Source: Penaeus vannamei
Taxonomy: Eukaryota; Arthropoda; Malacostraca; Decapoda; Penaeidae
Direction: 5' to 3'
DNA length: 50,000 nt
Assembly (NCBI RefSeq): GCF_042767895.1
Contig: NC_091564.1
Span: forward strand, 10,452,294-10,502,293
Positions 48,681 through 50,000 of this stretch are shown here, piece after piece (the stretch's first letter is position 1; each line of letters starts with the position of its first letter). A model generated the notes under the pieces. It was not told the DNA's origin, ran no database searches, and was given only the letters and a program-made list of their open reading frames with translations. The translations under genes were made by a program, and so were the position numbers.

Positions 48681-49079
48681 GTAATAAGCATTTACATTTA
48701 TTATGAGCGATTGTCGTGGGCTGTATGTGTATTTCCGGATATGATGAGTTATCACAGCATATGAGATAGATGACGGTGTGATACTTGGAAGATGAATTGA
48801 AGCTTTGAAGAACTGATAACCAAATCTGTCATAGTCATGTCATATTCAAAGGTTGCACAATATACGAAGACATTTTGTTGGATTTCATTTTCCGTCAATA
48901 GATATACTCTAAATCAAAACACATGAATATTAAAAGCGTGCGCGACGTCTGCCAGCGGGAGGGACCTCTACGGCGGCGACACATTCCACCTTGTGACGCC
49001 ATGACAGGTGCCTTGTCATGCTGCGACCGCGCCGTGGAATTGCTTCTGATGCCCAGGAATGCAGGTGCTGCTGCTTCTG
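48681..49079. other. unique sequence, nothing recognised
   Basis: AT-rich, then GC-richer at 48945-49050. Confidence 0.4.
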
Positions 49080-49311
49080 CTTGCTGTTATTGTTGTTGAT
49101 ATTATCAGTATCATTTTCATCGATTTTGTAATTGTTGTTATTCCAGGGGATGGTTATGTTGATTTTGTTAGTTATTATCATCATTGGTGTCATTATCAGT
49201 ATTGTTATTATCATAATTGGTATCATTTTCAGTATTGTTATTATCATCATAATTGGTGGTGGTTATTGTTTCTTGCTCTTCTTCTTCTTATCATCATCGT
49301 CAATCATCATC

Positions 49312-49342
<31 letters not shown>

Positions 49343-49345
49343 TAG
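49080..49345. repeat. TTA/ATC-rich array with (ATC)10
   Basis: Imperfect TTATTG/TCATAATTGG units, then CATCAT trinucleotides at 49309-49341. Confidence 0.88.
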
Positions 49346-49740
49346 ATATTTTATTCTGCTCCTCTTTTTCATCTCCGTCTTCATCTTATTCGTGTCCTCT
49401 TGGCCATCCACTTCCTCCTCCCGGGGGCACTTGGGAAGTTTCGAAAGGTAACGGGTTACTTCTCGAAAAGACTCGCGGCCGGTTCCGTACGGTGCCGATT
49501 CGTGGGATTTAAGACACGCGTGGGAGCCAGGTATGTGTATTTAGATTCGGGATTTTAGCCACACTCAGGATTAAGGGAGGGATTACTCTCGGATCTATGG
49601 GAACGCGTGGGTCTAGGATTTTTTTTAAAACCCCCATATCTCCCCTGCAGATTTGGAGGGAGTGAATGCGTTGATTATAATTAGCCAGGAATCCCTTAAA
49701 AATGCCATGACTGTGCCGAGGGATTAAGGGTTGTTTTGAC
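49346..49740. other. unique sequence, nothing recognised
   Basis: Contains a donor-like GCCAG|GTATGT near 49530 and a CCCTTAA/TTAAGGG inverted pair at about 49692-49730. No exon assigned. Confidence 0.35.
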
Positions 49741-50000
49741 GCAAGGGGAAAGAGGGAAGGGGGGAAAAGGGACGAAGTAGAGATGAGAGATTAGGAGATT
49801 TTGAGAAAAAAAAAAACATATGGTGAGGCGTCGGAGGGGAAGAGAGTGTGAGAAAGGAGAGGAGAGAGAAAATAAAAAACTGGTAAAAGCGAAAGTGGGT
49901 GCGCGGAGGAAAGCAAATAGTGAGGCGGGAAAAATAAGAGATGGGGGAAGGGAGCGCTAATGACGGAGCGGAAGGCAAACACACGGAATGACAAAAGAGT
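49741..50000. repeat. purine-rich low-complexity sequence at window end
   Basis: GGGAAAG/GAGA-rich on the + strand with A12 near 49806. No fixed unit. Confidence 0.6.

Overview
This window looks like non-coding DNA from a eukaryotic nuclear genome that is unusually rich in simple repeats. The mass of dinucleotide arrays ((CT)n, (AC)n, (AT)n, several of 100-340 bp), tetranucleotide arrays (ATAC/ACAT, GATA, CACT) and short-period minisatellites is typical of decapod crustaceans, above all penaeid shrimp. That assignment is inferred from repeat style, since no marker gene is present. There are no bacterial-type operons, no tRNA or rRNA gene, no recognisable transposon protein, and no open reading frame that I can assign to a protein family. 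Every long open frame lies in a repeat (CT gives Leu-Ser, AC gives Thr-His, GA gives Arg-Glu).

Layout. 0-1.5 kb: a 31-bp minisatellite, then unique sequence. 1.56-1.92 kb: a CpG-rich island ending in a good splice donor, the best candidate for a promoter plus non-coding first exon on the + strand. 1.9-17.7 kb: intron-like DNA with many pyrimidine tracts and microsatellites. It holds two sites, at 8837/8838 and 17700/17701, where a complete 3' splice site (CTRAC branch point, pyrimidine tract, TTTCAG) is fused directly to a 5' splice site (GTGAGT, GTAAGC). This is the layout of recursive-splicing ratchet points. 17.7-19.1 kb: unique DNA with a possible exon (18181-18267), a cluster of POU/SOX/CRE-like motifs (18476-18601) and a CpG-rich patch. 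19.5-29.4 kb: long (AC)n, (CT)n, (GT)n and (CACT)n arrays with unique islands between them. 30.3-31.1 kb: four tandem copies of a ~211-bp unit, each with an ETS-like palindrome and a CRE palindrome exactly 48 bp apart. 33-38 kb: the least repetitive part. 38.9-50 kb: purine-rich arrays on the + strand, including a 1.1-kb GA-rich compound satellite, a 36-bp and a 32-bp minisatellite, and an 18-copy 26-bp minisatellite with higher-order structure.

My working model, an inference, is that the + strand from about 1.6 kb is the start of a gene with a very long first intron that may be removed in steps through the two ratchet points. Its later exons would be downstream, possibly outside the window. 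The octamer TGACGTCA occurs 12 times (about 0.8 expected for equal base frequencies), which is the other signal that ordinary repeat content does not explain. No multi-gene system is visible.
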